NCBI GenBank assembly: GCA_003153355.1 | Contig: PLYH01000005.1 | Location: 125,332-189,331, forward strand | Direction of reading: 5' to 3' | DNA: 64,000 nucleotides | Source of the DNA: Candidatus Peregrinibacteria bacterium | Lineage (GTDB): Bacteria; Patescibacteriota; Gracilibacteria; UBA1369 | Shown here: positions 16,768 to 25,881 of the stretch, piece by piece | Layout of the letters: every line of letters starts with the position of its first letter | Numbering within the stretch: position 1 is the first letter of the stretch | Notes under the pieces: generated by a model | Databases searched by the model: none | The model's input: only the letters and a program-made list of their open reading frames with translations | Told to the model about the DNA's origin: nothing | Made by a program: the position numbers and the translations under genes

Positions 16768-17718
16768 ATGCCAAAAGCCTGCACACTCCAATCGAATTTT
16801 CAGAATCAATTTAAGGTGTCAGTTATCGGCTGCGGAAATGTCGGCGCAACGGCGGCTTACGCGATGATGATTGAAGGAACTCCGACGGAACTTGTGCTTA
16901 TCGATCATAGTAAAGAAAGGGCCGAAGGTTTGCTGCTGGACTTTGAACATACGCTTTCTTTTTTGCCTTACACGAAAATCACGGCCAGCGACGATTACGG
17001 TGCCTGCGCCAACTCGCAACTTATCTTTGTCACGGCCGGCGCAAAACAGATGGAAGGTGAAACGCGGCTTCAGCTCATCGACAAAAACCGCAAAATTTTC
17101 CAGGAAATTATTCCCGCGCTTGCAAAAGTCGCCCCTCAAAGCATTTTAGTGATTGTGACTAATCCAGTGGATGTCTTAACCTATGAAGCTTTGAAATTAT
17201 CGGGGTTTCCGGAAAACCGCGTGTTTGGAACCGGCACGATGCTCGATACTTCACGACTGCGCTTTCACATCGGCGAAAAATTATGCTTGAATCCCCAGAG
17301 TATTCAGGCCTACGTTTTGGGAGAACACGGCGATACTTCCTTTCCGGTTTTCAGTTCTGCGAACGTGGCCGGAAAACCGCTTCTGGATTTTGACGGATTT
17401 ACCAAAGAGATCGCCCAAGAGTGCTATGAAGAAACAAAAAACGCCGCATACCGCATTATTCATGACATCGGTTACACCTGCTATTCCATCGCCATCGTGA
17501 TGCGCGAGATTATGAAACATATCTATCAGCACTCAAAAGTTGTCGTGCCTTTATCCGTGCGCGTGCATGATTATTGTGGCCAAAATGACGTGGCTTTGAG
17601 TGTTCCTTGCGTTTTGGACAGCAGCGGAATCGCCGACATCATCAAAGTTCCTCTCAACGAATTGGAACAGGAACAATTCGCAAAATCAGGAGACACCCTC
17701 CGAAAATACCTTCAATAA
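16768..17718 (+). CDS. ldh: L-lactate dehydrogenase
   Basis: About 316 residues from the ATG at 16768, which fits the promoter; an upstream start at 16705 would add unsupported residues. NAD-binding GCGNVGATAAY opens the Rossmann fold. The substrate-specificity loop reads KQMEGETR: Gln at the position that distinguishes lactate from malate dehydrogenase (Arg in MDH). The catalytic His lies in GEHGDTSFPVFS, and ITNPVDVLTY-like sequence supplies the active-site Asn. It reduces pyruvate to lactate with NADH, regenerating NAD in fermentation. It has its own promoter. Confidence 0.92.
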   Translation: MPKACTLQSNFQNQFKVSVIGCGNVGATAAYAMMIEGTPTELVLIDHSKERAEGLLLDFEHTLSFLPYTKITASDDYGACANSQLIFVTAGAKQMEGETRLQLIDKNRKIFQEIIPALAKVAPQSILVIVTNPVDVLTYEALKLSGFPENRVFGTGTMLDTSRLRFHIGEKLCLNPQSIQAYVLGEHGDTSFPVFSSANVAGKPLLDFDGFTKEIAQECYEETKNAAYRIIHDIGYTCYSIAIVMREIMKHIYQHSKVVVPLSVRVHDYCGQNDVALSVPCVLDSSGIADIIKVPLNELEQEQFAKSGDTLRKYLQ

Positions 17719-17869
17719 ATCCTAAAGCTTATTATCAACACCGATTGCTTCGGAAATATTTTTGAAGCCGTCTTTATGGAAGATGCAAAATGATCAGCAA
17801 ACAAGATGCCATTGCCTTTTTCCGGCGAAAAGCATAATCTGCAGTTCATTCTCAATAATATTTACAAAT

Positions 17870-18235
17870 ATGATGAATTCTCAACGGGGCAATAAATTCA
17901 GCGGGCGAAGCGGCGGCAAAAAATTCGGAGGCGGGAAAGATTTTGGCAAACGCAGTTTTGGCGGAGGCGGTGGAAGAGGTTTCAGCAGAGATTCGGGCAG
18001 ACCGAGTATGCACAAAGCGATCTGCGATGAATGCGGCAACGAATGCGTCGTTCCTTTCAAACCGAACGGCGATAAGCCCGTATACTGCAACAACTGCTTT
18101 AAAAAGGGTGAAAGCGGACCTTCAAAGAAATTTGAGGGAAAAACTTTCAGCAAAAATTCCGGAGAATCCATGGGGAAAGATCAGTTTGAAATCCTCAACG
18201 CCAAGCTGGACAGGATCTTGAAGATGCTGGATTAA
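17870..18235 (+). CDS. CxxC zinc-ribbon protein with Gly-rich N-terminus (CPR-type)
   Basis: About 121 residues from ATG-ATG at 17870/17873. The N-terminal ~45 residues are Gly/Arg/Lys/Phe-rich (GRSGGKKFGGGKDFGKRSFG), like RNA-binding RGG tails. Then comes a zinc ribbon: CDEC, 14 residues with VPFKPNGDKPVYC, then CNNC. The end is an amphipathic helix (FEILNAKLDRILKMLD). Proteins of this pattern are frequent in Patescibacteria; their function is unsettled, with nucleic-acid binding likely. The upstream 150 bases hold no clear gene. Confidence 0.8.
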   Translation: MMNSQRGNKFSGRSGGKKFGGGKDFGKRSFGGGGGRGFSRDSGRPSMHKAICDECGNECVVPFKPNGDKPVYCNNCFKKGESGPSKKFEGKTFSKNSGESMGKDQFEILNAKLDRILKMLD

Positions 18236-18298
18236 GTCTTTTTCTCTGGATTTTTTTGACTTTTAGGACTATTGTGGTCTCCACTCACTTTAAAGATC

Positions 18299-19060
18299 AT
18301 GAGTCCAGCAGAAAGAGAACGTCGAATTTTTTCGGGAGCTCTGAAAGACGAGAAACCGAATATTAAGAGAATCATTGATCCTTCTGAATTGACCGATCAA
18401 ATTTTTTCTATGGAAGGCCAGGATATTCAAAAATTATCCGATGAGATCAGGGATAAAATTTTATGGGGCGTTTATAATGATTACGGTACTTTATTGAAGG
18501 TTTCAGAAATGCGGGATGTGGAACACCTGGACGACAGCGATGAAAATGCCCAGTCTTTTAAAACGTTTTATCTGAAAGGTTTGCGTGAAGAGCCTTCGGC
18601 GTTCGGAAGCAGTTATGATATCGAAAGCAAGAAAACTCCGGAAGAGATGAAAGCGTTGTTAAGAGAAAGTCACGTTGTCGGGGTTAAATACAGCTTTGCC
18701 ACCCCCAGTGGCAATCAAAAAGAAAATTTAGTCGGCATGGGCGCGCTCAAACGCGGAGAAGGCGTGCAGTCGCATATCGCCAACCTGGGAAAAGTTTACG
18801 TTCATCCCGCGCACAGAAAAAGATGGCTGGCGCACAATATCGTTACGCATCTGCTGGATAAGGCTCTGGAAGACGGCATTGAACAGGTGCATTTGGTCGT
18901 AACCGCTTCGAACGTTTTTGCGATCGAATTTTATAAGAAACTGGGATTCATTCCGGGAAAAATGCACTATAAAGCCGTGAAAATAGAGGATGAATATTAT
19001 GACTGGCTCCACATGGAATTGAGCATGCATGATTACAAACCGGAACAAACAAAAAAATAA
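18299..19060 (+). CDS. GNAT-family N-acetyltransferase
   Basis: About 253 residues from the ATG at 18299. The C-terminal half is a GNAT domain: SAFGSSYDIE, a central strand GMGALKRG, the acetyl-CoA motif region VYVHPAHRKRWLAHNIVTHL, and the ending VTASNVFAIEFYKKLGFIPG. The acetyl-CoA loop is off-consensus (RKRWLAHN in place of R-G-x-G-x-G/A), so cofactor binding may be altered. The N-terminal ~100 residues are helical, charged and unassigned. Substrate unknown. Confidence 0.8.
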   Translation: MSPAERERRIFSGALKDEKPNIKRIIDPSELTDQIFSMEGQDIQKLSDEIRDKILWGVYNDYGTLLKVSEMRDVEHLDDSDENAQSFKTFYLKGLREEPSAFGSSYDIESKKTPEEMKALLRESHVVGVKYSFATPSGNQKENLVGMGALKRGEGVQSHIANLGKVYVHPAHRKRWLAHNIVTHLLDKALEDGIEQVHLVVTASNVFAIEFYKKLGFIPGKMHYKAVKIEDEYYDWLHMELSMHDYKPEQTKK

Positions 19061-19142
19061 CGGCGATTTACTTGCGAAAATGAATCTCATGAGGAATACT
19101 TTCGTCTGTCATTTTGCTTTTTAAAAAAGCTGAAAACAAAAT

Positions 19143-19943
19143 ATGAACCAGTGGTATTTCAATCCGATTCTGGCTCAGATCGGCCCGGTGCAGATTCATT
19201 GGTACGGAATCATGTACGCGGTCGCCTTCGTGGTGGCTTATTTGTATCTTCATTATTCAAAACACGGGAAAAGCTTGCCGTTGGGCGAAGATCATAAAGA
19301 TCTTTTTCTGGCTTTTGTGATCGGAGCCGTGCTGGTCGGCGGACGGCTCGGCTATGTTCTTTTTTACAATCTCCCCTACTATCTTCAAAATCCTCTCAAA
19401 ATTTTTGCGGTGTGGGAAGGCGGGATGTCTTTTCACGGAGGACTTTTGGCCGTTGCTGCAGTCACGATCTGGTTCAGCAAAAAACATAAGATCAAGCTTT
19501 TTGAACTGAGCGACGTGGAGTGCGCGGTGGCGCCGCTCGGTCTGTTTTTCGGAAGACTCGGAAATTTCATCAACGGCGAACTGTACGGACGCATCGCGCC
19601 GGCGGGTTCGCAATTGTGTCTTTATTTCCCGAACGATCCGCAAAACTGCCGTTATCCTTCACAGCTTTTCGAGGCTCTTTTTGAAGGGCTGCTGCTTTTT
19701 TTGGTGCTCTGGCTGGTGAGGAAAAAATATCCGAAGAAACCCGGCATGGTGAGCTGCGCCTTCCTGTTTTTTTACGGAATCTTCAGATTCTTCATTGAAT
19801 TTTTCCGCGAGCCGGATCCGCAGATCGGATTTTTTCCCGGGGGTTTCACCGAAGGACAGCTGCTCTGTTTTGCGATGATCCTGATCAGCATTTTCATGGG
19901 GTTCATGATCGGAAAACAGAAAAGTTCCTCAAAAAAATCCTGA
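19143..19943 (+). CDS. lgt: prolipoprotein diacylglyceryl transferase
   Basis: 266 residues, seven hydrophobic helices. Diagnostic motifs: IHWYGIMYAV near the start, GGRLGYVLFYN, GGMSFHGG, and the Lgt signature GRLGNFINGELYGR. It moves a diacylglyceryl group from phosphatidylglycerol to the lipobox Cys of prolipoproteins at the cytoplasmic membrane, the first step of lipoprotein maturation. The transcript ends at a strong hairpin just downstream. Confidence 0.96.
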   Translation: MNQWYFNPILAQIGPVQIHWYGIMYAVAFVVAYLYLHYSKHGKSLPLGEDHKDLFLAFVIGAVLVGGRLGYVLFYNLPYYLQNPLKIFAVWEGGMSFHGGLLAVAAVTIWFSKKHKIKLFELSDVECAVAPLGLFFGRLGNFINGELYGRIAPAGSQLCLYFPNDPQNCRYPSQLFEALFEGLLLFLVLWLVRKKYPKKPGMVSCAFLFFYGIFRFFIEFFREPDPQIGFFPGGFTEGQLLCFAMILISIFMGFMIGKQKSSSKKS

Positions 19944-19947
19944 TCAA

Positions 19948-19990
19948 AAAAAACCGGCAAGCTCTTTTGGAGACTGTGCCGGTTTTGTAT
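19948..19990 (+). terminator. terminator between convergent lgt and pnp
   Basis: AAAACCGGCA pairs with TGCCGGTTTT around a ~16-base loop; runs of A before and T after make it usable from both strands. It lies between the lgt stop and the pnp stop. Confidence 0.8.
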
Positions 19991-20030
19991 TTGAATGTGG
20001 TTTCGTACTGCAGGCTGGCCGAAATTCTGA

Positions 20031-22217
20031 TTAGAATCTGCGTCTTGGCGGTCCGGCCGGACGTGGCGGACGTGAAGGCATTCCGTTATCTTCAGCGCCT
20101 TCAGGACGAGGCAGGAGCACTTTATGGGAAAGGTTGTAGCGGCCCTGGTCATCAATTTCCATAAGTTTCACTTTGAGCGTGTCGCCCAATGTTACTACGT
20201 CTTCAACTTTGTCCACACGGGCCCAGGCGAGCTGTGAAATGTGAACCAAGCCGTCTTTTCCAGGGAGGAATTCAACGAATGCGCCGAAGTCCATAACTTT
20301 CACGACTTTACCTTCAAATTCGTCGCCGACTTTGGGCTGGTAGGTCAAACGCTTGATCCATTCGACGGCTTTGTTGCCGCTTTCCTGGTCTTTCGCGGTG
20401 ATGACGACCAAACCGTCCTGTTCAATGTCGATCTCCACTCCGCATTCAGCGGTAATCTTCTGAATGGTTTCACCGCCCTTGCCGATGACCACCTTGATCA
20501 GTTCAGGTGCGATCTTCATGTGCATGATAAGCGGAGCATATTTGGAAAGTTTCTCGTTCGGTTTTGGAATGGTCTGGAGCATTTCATAGAGGATCTGTTC
20601 GCGGGCTTGTTTTGCACGTTCGAGAGCTTCACGCATCACATCAATGGTAAGACCTTTCACTTTAATATCCATCTGAAGGGCGTTGATGCCTTGGTGCGTA
20701 CCTGTGACTTTAAAATCCATGTCTCCGGCAAAATCTTCCATTCCCTGGATGTCGGTAAGAATTTTGTAACCCTGGTTGATGTCCTTGTTCTTGGAAACCA
20801 AACCCATGGCAATACCGGCAACCGGTCTAATAATCGGAACGCCCGCGTGCATGAGTGAAAGCGTTGATCCGCATACCGAAGCCATTGAACTTGAACCGTT
20901 ACAGCTCATGATTTCCGATACGACCCAGATGGTGTATGGAAAATCTTCTTTGCTTGGAAGCACAGGAATGAGTGAGCGTTCAGCAAGATCACCGTGACCG
21001 ATGTCGCGGCGGGAAGGGCCGCGGAGCGGCTTGATTTCTCCGACCGAAAACGGGGGGAAATTATAGTGATGCATGTAGCGCTTCACAATGTCTTCATCCA
21101 TGGTGTCCACGATTTGCGCGGAGCCCGGTGAACCGAGCGTCGTAATACTCAAAGCCTGTGTCTCGCCGCGCTGGAAAAGCGCAGATCCATGAGGTCTCGG
21201 CAGAATGCCGACGCTGCAGCTGATCGGACGGATTTCATCGATTTTGCGGCCGTCCAAACGCTGTTCTTTTTCCAGAATGTTGGCACGCATATTTTTTTCG
21301 AGCATTCCGTTGAGTGTTTCGTTGAGCTGTCTTTTGGACATTATCTTCGCTTCAATCTGCTCCTTATATTTATCCGCGAGCATGTCCTCGATTTTGTGAA
21401 CTTTATCTTTCACTTCGCCTTTGGTCTTGCCGGAAACTTCGTCCATCATGGCTTTTGTTACGCTTTCTTCCACAGCCTTTTTGGCTTCTTCTGAAACCGG
21501 AGCCATGATCGGTTCGCGGTCCGGTTTTTTGTAAATCGCTTTAAACTCTTCCTGAAGCGCGCAGATTTTTTTGATTTCAACGTGAGCCATTTCAAGAGCC
21601 TGCAGTATAATGTCTTCAGGAACTTCCTTTGATGCAGCTTCAACCATGGTGATGGCTTCGGCTGTTCCGGCTACCACTAAATCCAGACGGCCTTCTTCAA
21701 TCTGTTTATAGGTTGGATTGATGACAAGAATTTCCCGGTCGCCGTCTTTCACAAGACCGACGCGTACAGCTCCGACCGGACCCTGGAAAGGCATTCCTGA
21801 AATACACAAAGCCGCTGAAGCGGCAATAAGCGCCGTTGTCCCCGGTTCAACTTCCAGATCGGCGGAAAGAACGTCACAAATCAGCTGAACATCGTTGATG
21901 ATGCCCTTTGGAAAGAGCGGCCGGATCGGACGGTCAATCAGACGTGAGTTCAAAACTGCGCGTTCGGAAGGTCTTCCTTCGCGTTTTACGAAACGGCTGC
22001 CTTTGATTTTTCCCGCGGCGTAATATTTTTCTTCGTAGTCGACCATCATCGGGAAAAAGTCCGTGCCTTCACGAACTCCGCCCATCATGGCGCTGGCGAA
22101 AACCACCGTGTCGCCAAGAGAAACCGTGACGGCTCCGTGCGACTGGTTCGCTAAAATTCCGGTTTCGATTTTGAGGACGCGACCGGCAAGATCCATTGTA
22201 AATGTTTTGTTCTCCAT
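20031..22217 (-). CDS. pnp: polyribonucleotide nucleotidyltransferase (PNPase)
   Basis: 728 residues with the full domain order: first RNase PH domain (DRPIRPLFPKG), linker helices, second RNase PH domain (EKEQRLDGRKIDEIRPI, then GLVSKN and DIQGMEDFAGDMDFKVTGT with catalytic Asp residues), KH domain with IGKGGETIQK, and S1 domain (VKVMDFGAFVEFLPGKDGLVHIS). It degrades RNA 3' to 5' by phosphorolysis. It lies behind rpsO on the same strand, the classical order, with a long paired structure between them. The C-terminus ends in a Pro/Arg tail. Confidence 0.97.
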   Translation of the reverse strand: MENKTFTMDLAGRVLKIETGILANQSHGAVTVSLGDTVVFASAMMGGVREGTDFFPMMVDYEEKYYAAGKIKGSRFVKREGRPSERAVLNSRLIDRPIRPLFPKGIINDVQLICDVLSADLEVEPGTTALIAASAALCISGMPFQGPVGAVRVGLVKDGDREILVINPTYKQIEEGRLDLVVAGTAEAITMVEAASKEVPEDIILQALEMAHVEIKKICALQEEFKAIYKKPDREPIMAPVSEEAKKAVEESVTKAMMDEVSGKTKGEVKDKVHKIEDMLADKYKEQIEAKIMSKRQLNETLNGMLEKNMRANILEKEQRLDGRKIDEIRPISCSVGILPRPHGSALFQRGETQALSITTLGSPGSAQIVDTMDEDIVKRYMHHYNFPPFSVGEIKPLRGPSRRDIGHGDLAERSLIPVLPSKEDFPYTIWVVSEIMSCNGSSSMASVCGSTLSLMHAGVPIIRPVAGIAMGLVSKNKDINQGYKILTDIQGMEDFAGDMDFKVTGTHQGINALQMDIKVKGLTIDVMREALERAKQAREQILYEMLQTIPKPNEKLSKYAPLIMHMKIAPELIKVVIGKGGETIQKITAECGVEIDIEQDGLVVITAKDQESGNKAVEWIKRLTYQPKVGDEFEGKVVKVMDFGAFVEFLPGKDGLVHISQLAWARVDKVEDVVTLGDTLKVKLMEIDDQGRYNLSHKVLLPRPEGAEDNGMPSRPPRPAGPPRRRF

Positions 22218-22242
22218 AAAAAATGAGAGGTTAAGCTATAAT

Positions 22243-22349
22243 ATGCACGAGCATGGCTCGTGCTGTTCCCCTCTCAAGGCTTTGGCCCAAGTAACAAGTT
22301 TGAAAAGATAAACGCTTTAGCTTATCTCCTCGAACCTGTAACTTGTGGC
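22243..22349 (-). other. structured RNA region between rpsO and pnp
   Basis: Read on the minus (transcript) strand there are two hairpins. The first is long: bases 22284-22318 pair imperfectly with 22320-22349, with several changes preserved as G-U pairs on this strand. The second is a perfect stem GCACGAGC/GCTCGTGC (22243-22262) with a 3-4 base loop, ending ~26 bases before the pnp start. In E. coli the rpsO-pnp gap carries an RNase III stem used for PNPase autoregulation; this position and shape suggest a similar role, not proven. Confidence 0.6.
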
Positions 22350-22393
22350 TCCGAGCGGCTTGATAAGGGATATGGTTTGTTAAAATCTAAAAC

Positions 22394-22657
22394 TTATTTG
22401 CGGAGTTTGAGTTTTCCCACGAGTTCTTCGTAGTTATCTTTTTCATTCAAACGCAGATACTGCAGGAGCTTGCGGCGTTTGCCGACCATCATCAAAAGGC
22501 CGCGGCGGGAATGGTTATCCTTCGGGTGCTCTTCAAGGTGGCTTGAAAGTTGATTGATTCTTTCGGTAAGAACAGCAATTTGTACTTGAGGCGATCCGGT
22601 ATCTTTTGGGTGGAGTGCGTAATTCTTGATAACCTTTTTCTTTTCGGTACGTTTCAT
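22394..22657 (-). CDS. rpsO: 30S ribosomal protein S15
   Basis: 87 residues, the usual S15 length. Recognisable blocks: [23 protein letters not shown] and [23 protein letters not shown]. It binds 16S rRNA in the central domain and is an early platform assembly protein. It is first of the rpsO-pnp pair on the minus strand. Confidence 0.97.
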   Translation of the reverse strand: MKRTEKKKVIKNYALHPKDTGSPQVQIAVLTERINQLSSHLEEHPKDNHSRRGLLMMVGKRRKLLQYLRLNEKDNYEELVGKLKLRK

Positions 22658-22712
22658 CGAAGTGGTTAAAGTTAAAAAAGTTCGGCTTATAATGTACCAA
22701 ATCCATCGCTGC

Positions 22713-22741
22713 TTGGCAAGTAGATATTTCTACGTTATGAT
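22713..22741 (+). promoter_or_regulatory. putative promoter of the 22774 membrane protein
   Basis: TTGGCA (22713-22718), 17-base spacer, TATGAT (22736-22741), in the divergent gap between rpsO and the membrane protein gene. Confidence 0.5.
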
Positions 22742-22773
22742 GTCTGGGATTTTGCAGTGTTTTGAGCTTAACC

Positions 22774-23709
22774 ATGAATTACCGCCAGATTATTGGGGAA
22801 GCATGGAATTTTACGCAGGAGAATAAGAAACTTATTGTCTGGTACGCCTTTATTCCCTCCTTTCTGGGGACTTTGGTGGGCGTGGGCTATTTAGTATATC
22901 AATTTTACGCTTTTAAAAGCTCCGCACTGTTCGATAACTGGTCGGAAAGTTTTACAGTGGTTGCGTTGAAAGCGATTTTTGATGCCCTGAAATCCAACAT
23001 GGGGAGCATTGTGCCGATCACCATCGCAGCCGTCATTCTGGCCCTGATGTATTTTTTTCTTCCGCCGATTACCGACGGAGCCATGATCCAGCTCATCGCC
23101 AGAAAAAAAAGCGGTCAGGACGTAAGAATCCGCGACGGTTTAAAATTCGGGTTGAATTATTTTCTTCCATTGTTCAGTTATTCGCTGGTGAACAGGACTT
23201 TTAATATCGTTTCGCTGTTTTGGGAAGCGGGCTTTGTACTGCGAAACCTGGGACCGGATACGTTTGTAGCCCTGAGTCCGGTTTTGATTCCTTTGTCCAT
23301 CGTGAGTCTTCTTTTTATGATGATGTTCGCGTTTGCCGAATATTATATCGTGATCGACGATACTCACATGGCTCAATCCATGGCTAAAAGCTCGGTGCTT
23401 GTGTTCAAGCACTGGGGAAAAACCTTCAGAATCAGCACGCTGATGTTTTTGATCGGCATCCGCATTTTGGTGCAGATCGTTTTTGTACTTTTAGTGCCCC
23501 TGGTTGTCCTGGTCGGTATTTTTTACTTCGCAGCTTCCACGCTTCCTGACGTGGGTTTGTGGATCGGCGGCGGGCTGGGCGTTGCCGCACTCTTTTTTGC
23601 TTCTTATTTAGGCGCGATCGTTCATGTTTTTACGACGACCGTCTGGGTTTTTGCATTTCTGGATCTTACTACGACTCCGGAGATTAATGCCCGCGGAGAA
23701 ACTGTATAA
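22774..23709 (+). CDS. hypothetical polytopic membrane protein
   Basis: About 311 residues from ATG at 22774 (MNYRQIIGEAW); an in-frame start at 22762 is possible. Five to six long hydrophobic segments. The N-terminal amphipathic stretch IGEAWNFTQENKKLIVWYAFIPSFLG resembles the starts of uncharacterised DUF-type membrane proteins with a Trp before the first helix. No catalytic motif seen. The last 26 bases overlap the 3' end of the convergent PAS gene. Confidence 0.7.
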   Translation: MNYRQIIGEAWNFTQENKKLIVWYAFIPSFLGTLVGVGYLVYQFYAFKSSALFDNWSESFTVVALKAIFDALKSNMGSIVPITIAAVILALMYFFLPPITDGAMIQLIARKKSGQDVRIRDGLKFGLNYFLPLFSYSLVNRTFNIVSLFWEAGFVLRNLGPDTFVALSPVLIPLSIVSLLFMMMFAFAEYYIVIDDTHMAQSMAKSSVLVFKHWGKTFRISTLMFLIGIRILVQIVFVLLVPLVVLVGIFYFAASTLPDVGLWIGGGLGVAALFFASYLGAIVHVFTTTVWVFAFLDLTTTPEINARGETV

Positions 23710-24418
23710 ACGTACTGGCCGGAAAAAGATTTTCGCCCTGGTCTAAGAGATTCTTGTCGGCAAGGAACCTGTTCTGCTGGCTGTCTTTGTCGTTCATGAT
23801 TTTTTTACCTTTTGGTACAACGGCCGGCGCCGGCGCAGACGCAGGTTTTTTATCCTGATTCTGCTGTTGATCCGGCTGGACAGTACTGGTGATGTCCTTG
23901 CTTGCAATAGCGATTGAATCAACATTTCCATTCACGATGATCGGGAATAATGAACCGATATGAAGATGATATTCACCGCTTTTATCGCGTAAACGGTAGG
24001 GTCCTACCATAGTGACCGGCTTTTTATTTTGGATCACTTTCCCGAACGCCCCCAGGAAGGTTGATAAATCGTCGGGATGGATCATCAGGAAAAAGATCTG
24101 GTGCTGGAGCTCATCGGGCTTGTAGCCTAAATTGCTTTCCACATTCCAGCTCGAGAATTTGATCGTACCGTCAACGTTCATCACAAAAACAGGGTCTTCT
24201 TCATTGTTGACGATTTTGCGGTAGCTTTGTTCATCGTACTGAGCAGATTTTACATCGATGGATTCAGTCACGCTGCTGCCGGGATCGATGACATCCGTTT
24301 TCAATTCCTTCTGCCCACCGTTTGATCCAAAGAAAAAGAGCAGGGTTGACATGGAAATCACAAACAGGGCCACAGCCACCATAATTACATGCTTATTTTG
24401 TTTGATATATTGCAACAT
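23684..24418 (-). CDS. membrane-anchored single PAS-domain protein
   Basis: 244 residues: one N-terminal transmembrane helix, a ~45-residue linker, a PAS fold (~residues 65-175; DPVFVMNVDGTIKFSSWNVESNLGYKPDELQ, FFLMIHPDDL, then a PAC-like strand pair), and a Gln/Pro/Ala-rich C-terminal tail. No kinase, cyclase or HTH output domain is attached. It could sense a small molecule or redox state and pass it on by protein contact. It is divergent from a cNMP-binding protein gene across a 197-base gap. Confidence 0.78.
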   Translation of the reverse strand: MLQYIKQNKHVIMVAVALFVISMSTLLFFFGSNGGQKELKTDVIDPGSSVTESIDVKSAQYDEQSYRKIVNNEEDPVFVMNVDGTIKFSSWNVESNLGYKPDELQHQIFFLMIHPDDLSTFLGAFGKVIQNKKPVTMVGPYRLRDKSGEYHLHIGSLFPIIVNGNVDSIAIASKDITSTVQPDQQQNQDKKPASAPAPAVVPKGKKIMNDKDSQQNRFLADKNLLDQGENLFPASTFIQFLRGH

Positions 24419-24548
24419 TGTTTTTTTATTTTTTATCAGATGAGATAGACGTTTTTTCGTTGTATTATGTTATTTTAGAATATTTAATTTATTTTGTCAA
24501 TCACCTTCCCCGAGTTTTTTATCATGTGTTCAGCTGTTTTAAGCTGCT

Positions 24549-24576
24549 TTGATTTTATTAATAAATATGGTATAAT
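24549..24576 (+). promoter_or_regulatory. promoter of the cNMP-binding protein gene
   Basis: TTGATT (24549-24554), 16-base spacer, TATAAT (24571-24576) with an upstream TGG; the start codon is 40 bases downstream. Confidence 0.65.
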
Positions 24577-24615
24577 TATATAAAACAGCAAAAATACACT
24601 AAAACACACAAATAT

Positions 24616-25077
24616 ATGCCAACTATGCCAAATCCATCGGATACCCTTTCCATTCTGCCGATTCTTAAAAAGATTCCGCTTTTATCCGAGCTCAATGAGG
24701 ATGATCATAAAGAGATCATCAAGCATATTGAGATGCAGTATTTTCCTGCTCATCAGGTTGTTTTCAAGGAAGGCGATCCCGGTGATGCGGTCTATATTAT
24801 AAAGAGAGGTGTCGTGCGCATTTACCATCCTGGAGCAAATCCGGTTGAAGACCAGGAGGTTGCTATGCTCGGAGACAACGATGTTTTCGGTGAAATGGCT
24901 ATTATTTCTGAAAAACCCCGCAACGCCAGCGCACAGACCATGGAAGAAAGTGAAGTTTTCGTCCTTAAAAAGGAGGATTTCATCCAATTGGTCAGCTCAA
25001 ACCCAAATATGGCAAGCCGCATCAGCAGTGAATTTCTGAAACGGTTTAAGATCAACCTTCAGGGTAAACCGGAATAG
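24616..25077 (+). CDS. cyclic nucleotide-binding domain protein (no DNA-binding domain)
   Basis: 153 residues. After a short N-terminal helix (KKIPLLSELNEDDHKEI) comes one cNMP-binding beta-barrel: FKEGDPGDAVYIIKRGVVRIY, then the phosphate-binding cassette FGEMAIISEKPRNASAQT with the conserved Glu and Arg, and a C-terminal helix (FIQLVSSNPNMASRISSEFLKRF). There is no room for a CRP-type HTH. It may act as a ligand-binding regulator of a partner protein. It has its own promoter. Confidence 0.85.
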   Translation: MPTMPNPSDTLSILPILKKIPLLSELNEDDHKEIIKHIEMQYFPAHQVVFKEGDPGDAVYIIKRGVVRIYHPGANPVEDQEVAMLGDNDVFGEMAIISEKPRNASAQTMEESEVFVLKKEDFIQLVSSNPNMASRISSEFLKRFKINLQGKPE

Positions 25078-25111
25078 TTTTACGTCTGATTCTGTTCATC
25101 TGTCTTGAGCC

Positions 25112-25801
25112 ATGTTCCACCTCTACGTTTTCATTTATCTCCTGCTCGCCCATCTTCTGGCTGATTTTATTTTCCAGACGGATGCATTGGTTGCCTGGAA
25201 ACAGAAAAGCTGGAAAGGCGTTTTTGTCCACAGCCTTATTTTGTTCGCGGTAAGCTTGGCTTTGTTTTGGCCGTTTTGGCTTGAAGGGGCATCCGGCTCA
25301 AGACTTGGGTCATTTTGGGAGAATATGAATTTATGGGGGATAGCGATTCTTTTGCTGAATGCCGGTCTGCATTTTTTGATGGATTCGGACAAAATCCGCA
25401 AAGAAAAGAAAAATCATCAATATGTAAAAATGTTCTTCGTTGACCAGTTTTTCCATGTTGCGGTCATTGCAGTGATGACGTTGGCGATCGGATACTTATA
25501 TACTTTTTCTTATTCAACCGGCCTGTATGCGCTTTACACGCGCTGCGGTGCGGATTCCACGTGCGGACTTATGACTTTTTTTACGGAATTTTTGCCGTTG
25601 GCGCTTTATCTGATCGCCGCGATTTTGAGCACTTCCGTCTATGAAATCGTGAAATACCAGTTTGCGAGGCAACTAGGTACTCATTCCAGGATGAAGTTTG
25701 ATTATAAAAAAATGTTTGTCAGACTGATTGTTTTGAGTCTGATTTTTGCATTCTTCATGTTTTTTTGGGGACCGCATATTGCGATGACGTTCTGGAAATA
25801 A
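25112..25801 (+). CDS. DUF3307 membrane protein
   Basis: 229 residues with six hydrophobic segments. The opening LLLAHLLADFIFQTDALVAWKQKSWKGVFVHSLI is the DUF3307 signature (AHLxADFxxQ and a following HS), and the HFLMDSDKIRK block is also typical. DUF3307 proteins have no known activity; the conserved His/Asp in membrane helices may form a metal or catalytic site. It starts 35 bases after the cNMP-binding gene on the same strand. Confidence 0.78.
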   Translation: MFHLYVFIYLLLAHLLADFIFQTDALVAWKQKSWKGVFVHSLILFAVSLALFWPFWLEGASGSRLGSFWENMNLWGIAILLLNAGLHFLMDSDKIRKEKKNHQYVKMFFVDQFFHVAVIAVMTLAIGYLYTFSYSTGLYALYTRCGADSTCGLMTFFTEFLPLALYLIAAILSTSVYEIVKYQFARQLGTHSRMKFDYKKMFVRLIVLSLIFAFFMFFWGPHIAMTFWK

Positions 25802-25881
25802 GTTTTCACGTCAGGGCGAACGGGCTTGTGTTTTTTGGCTTTGCTTTGTAGAATTGAGCTCGTTGTTTTGATGTGAATCTT

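Noticed and set aside
20241..20858. 205-codon plus-strand frame opposite pnp
   Set aside because: Shadow of the PNPase gene; Phe/His/Asp-rich composition without motifs, whereas pnp has all catalytic motifs on the minus strand.
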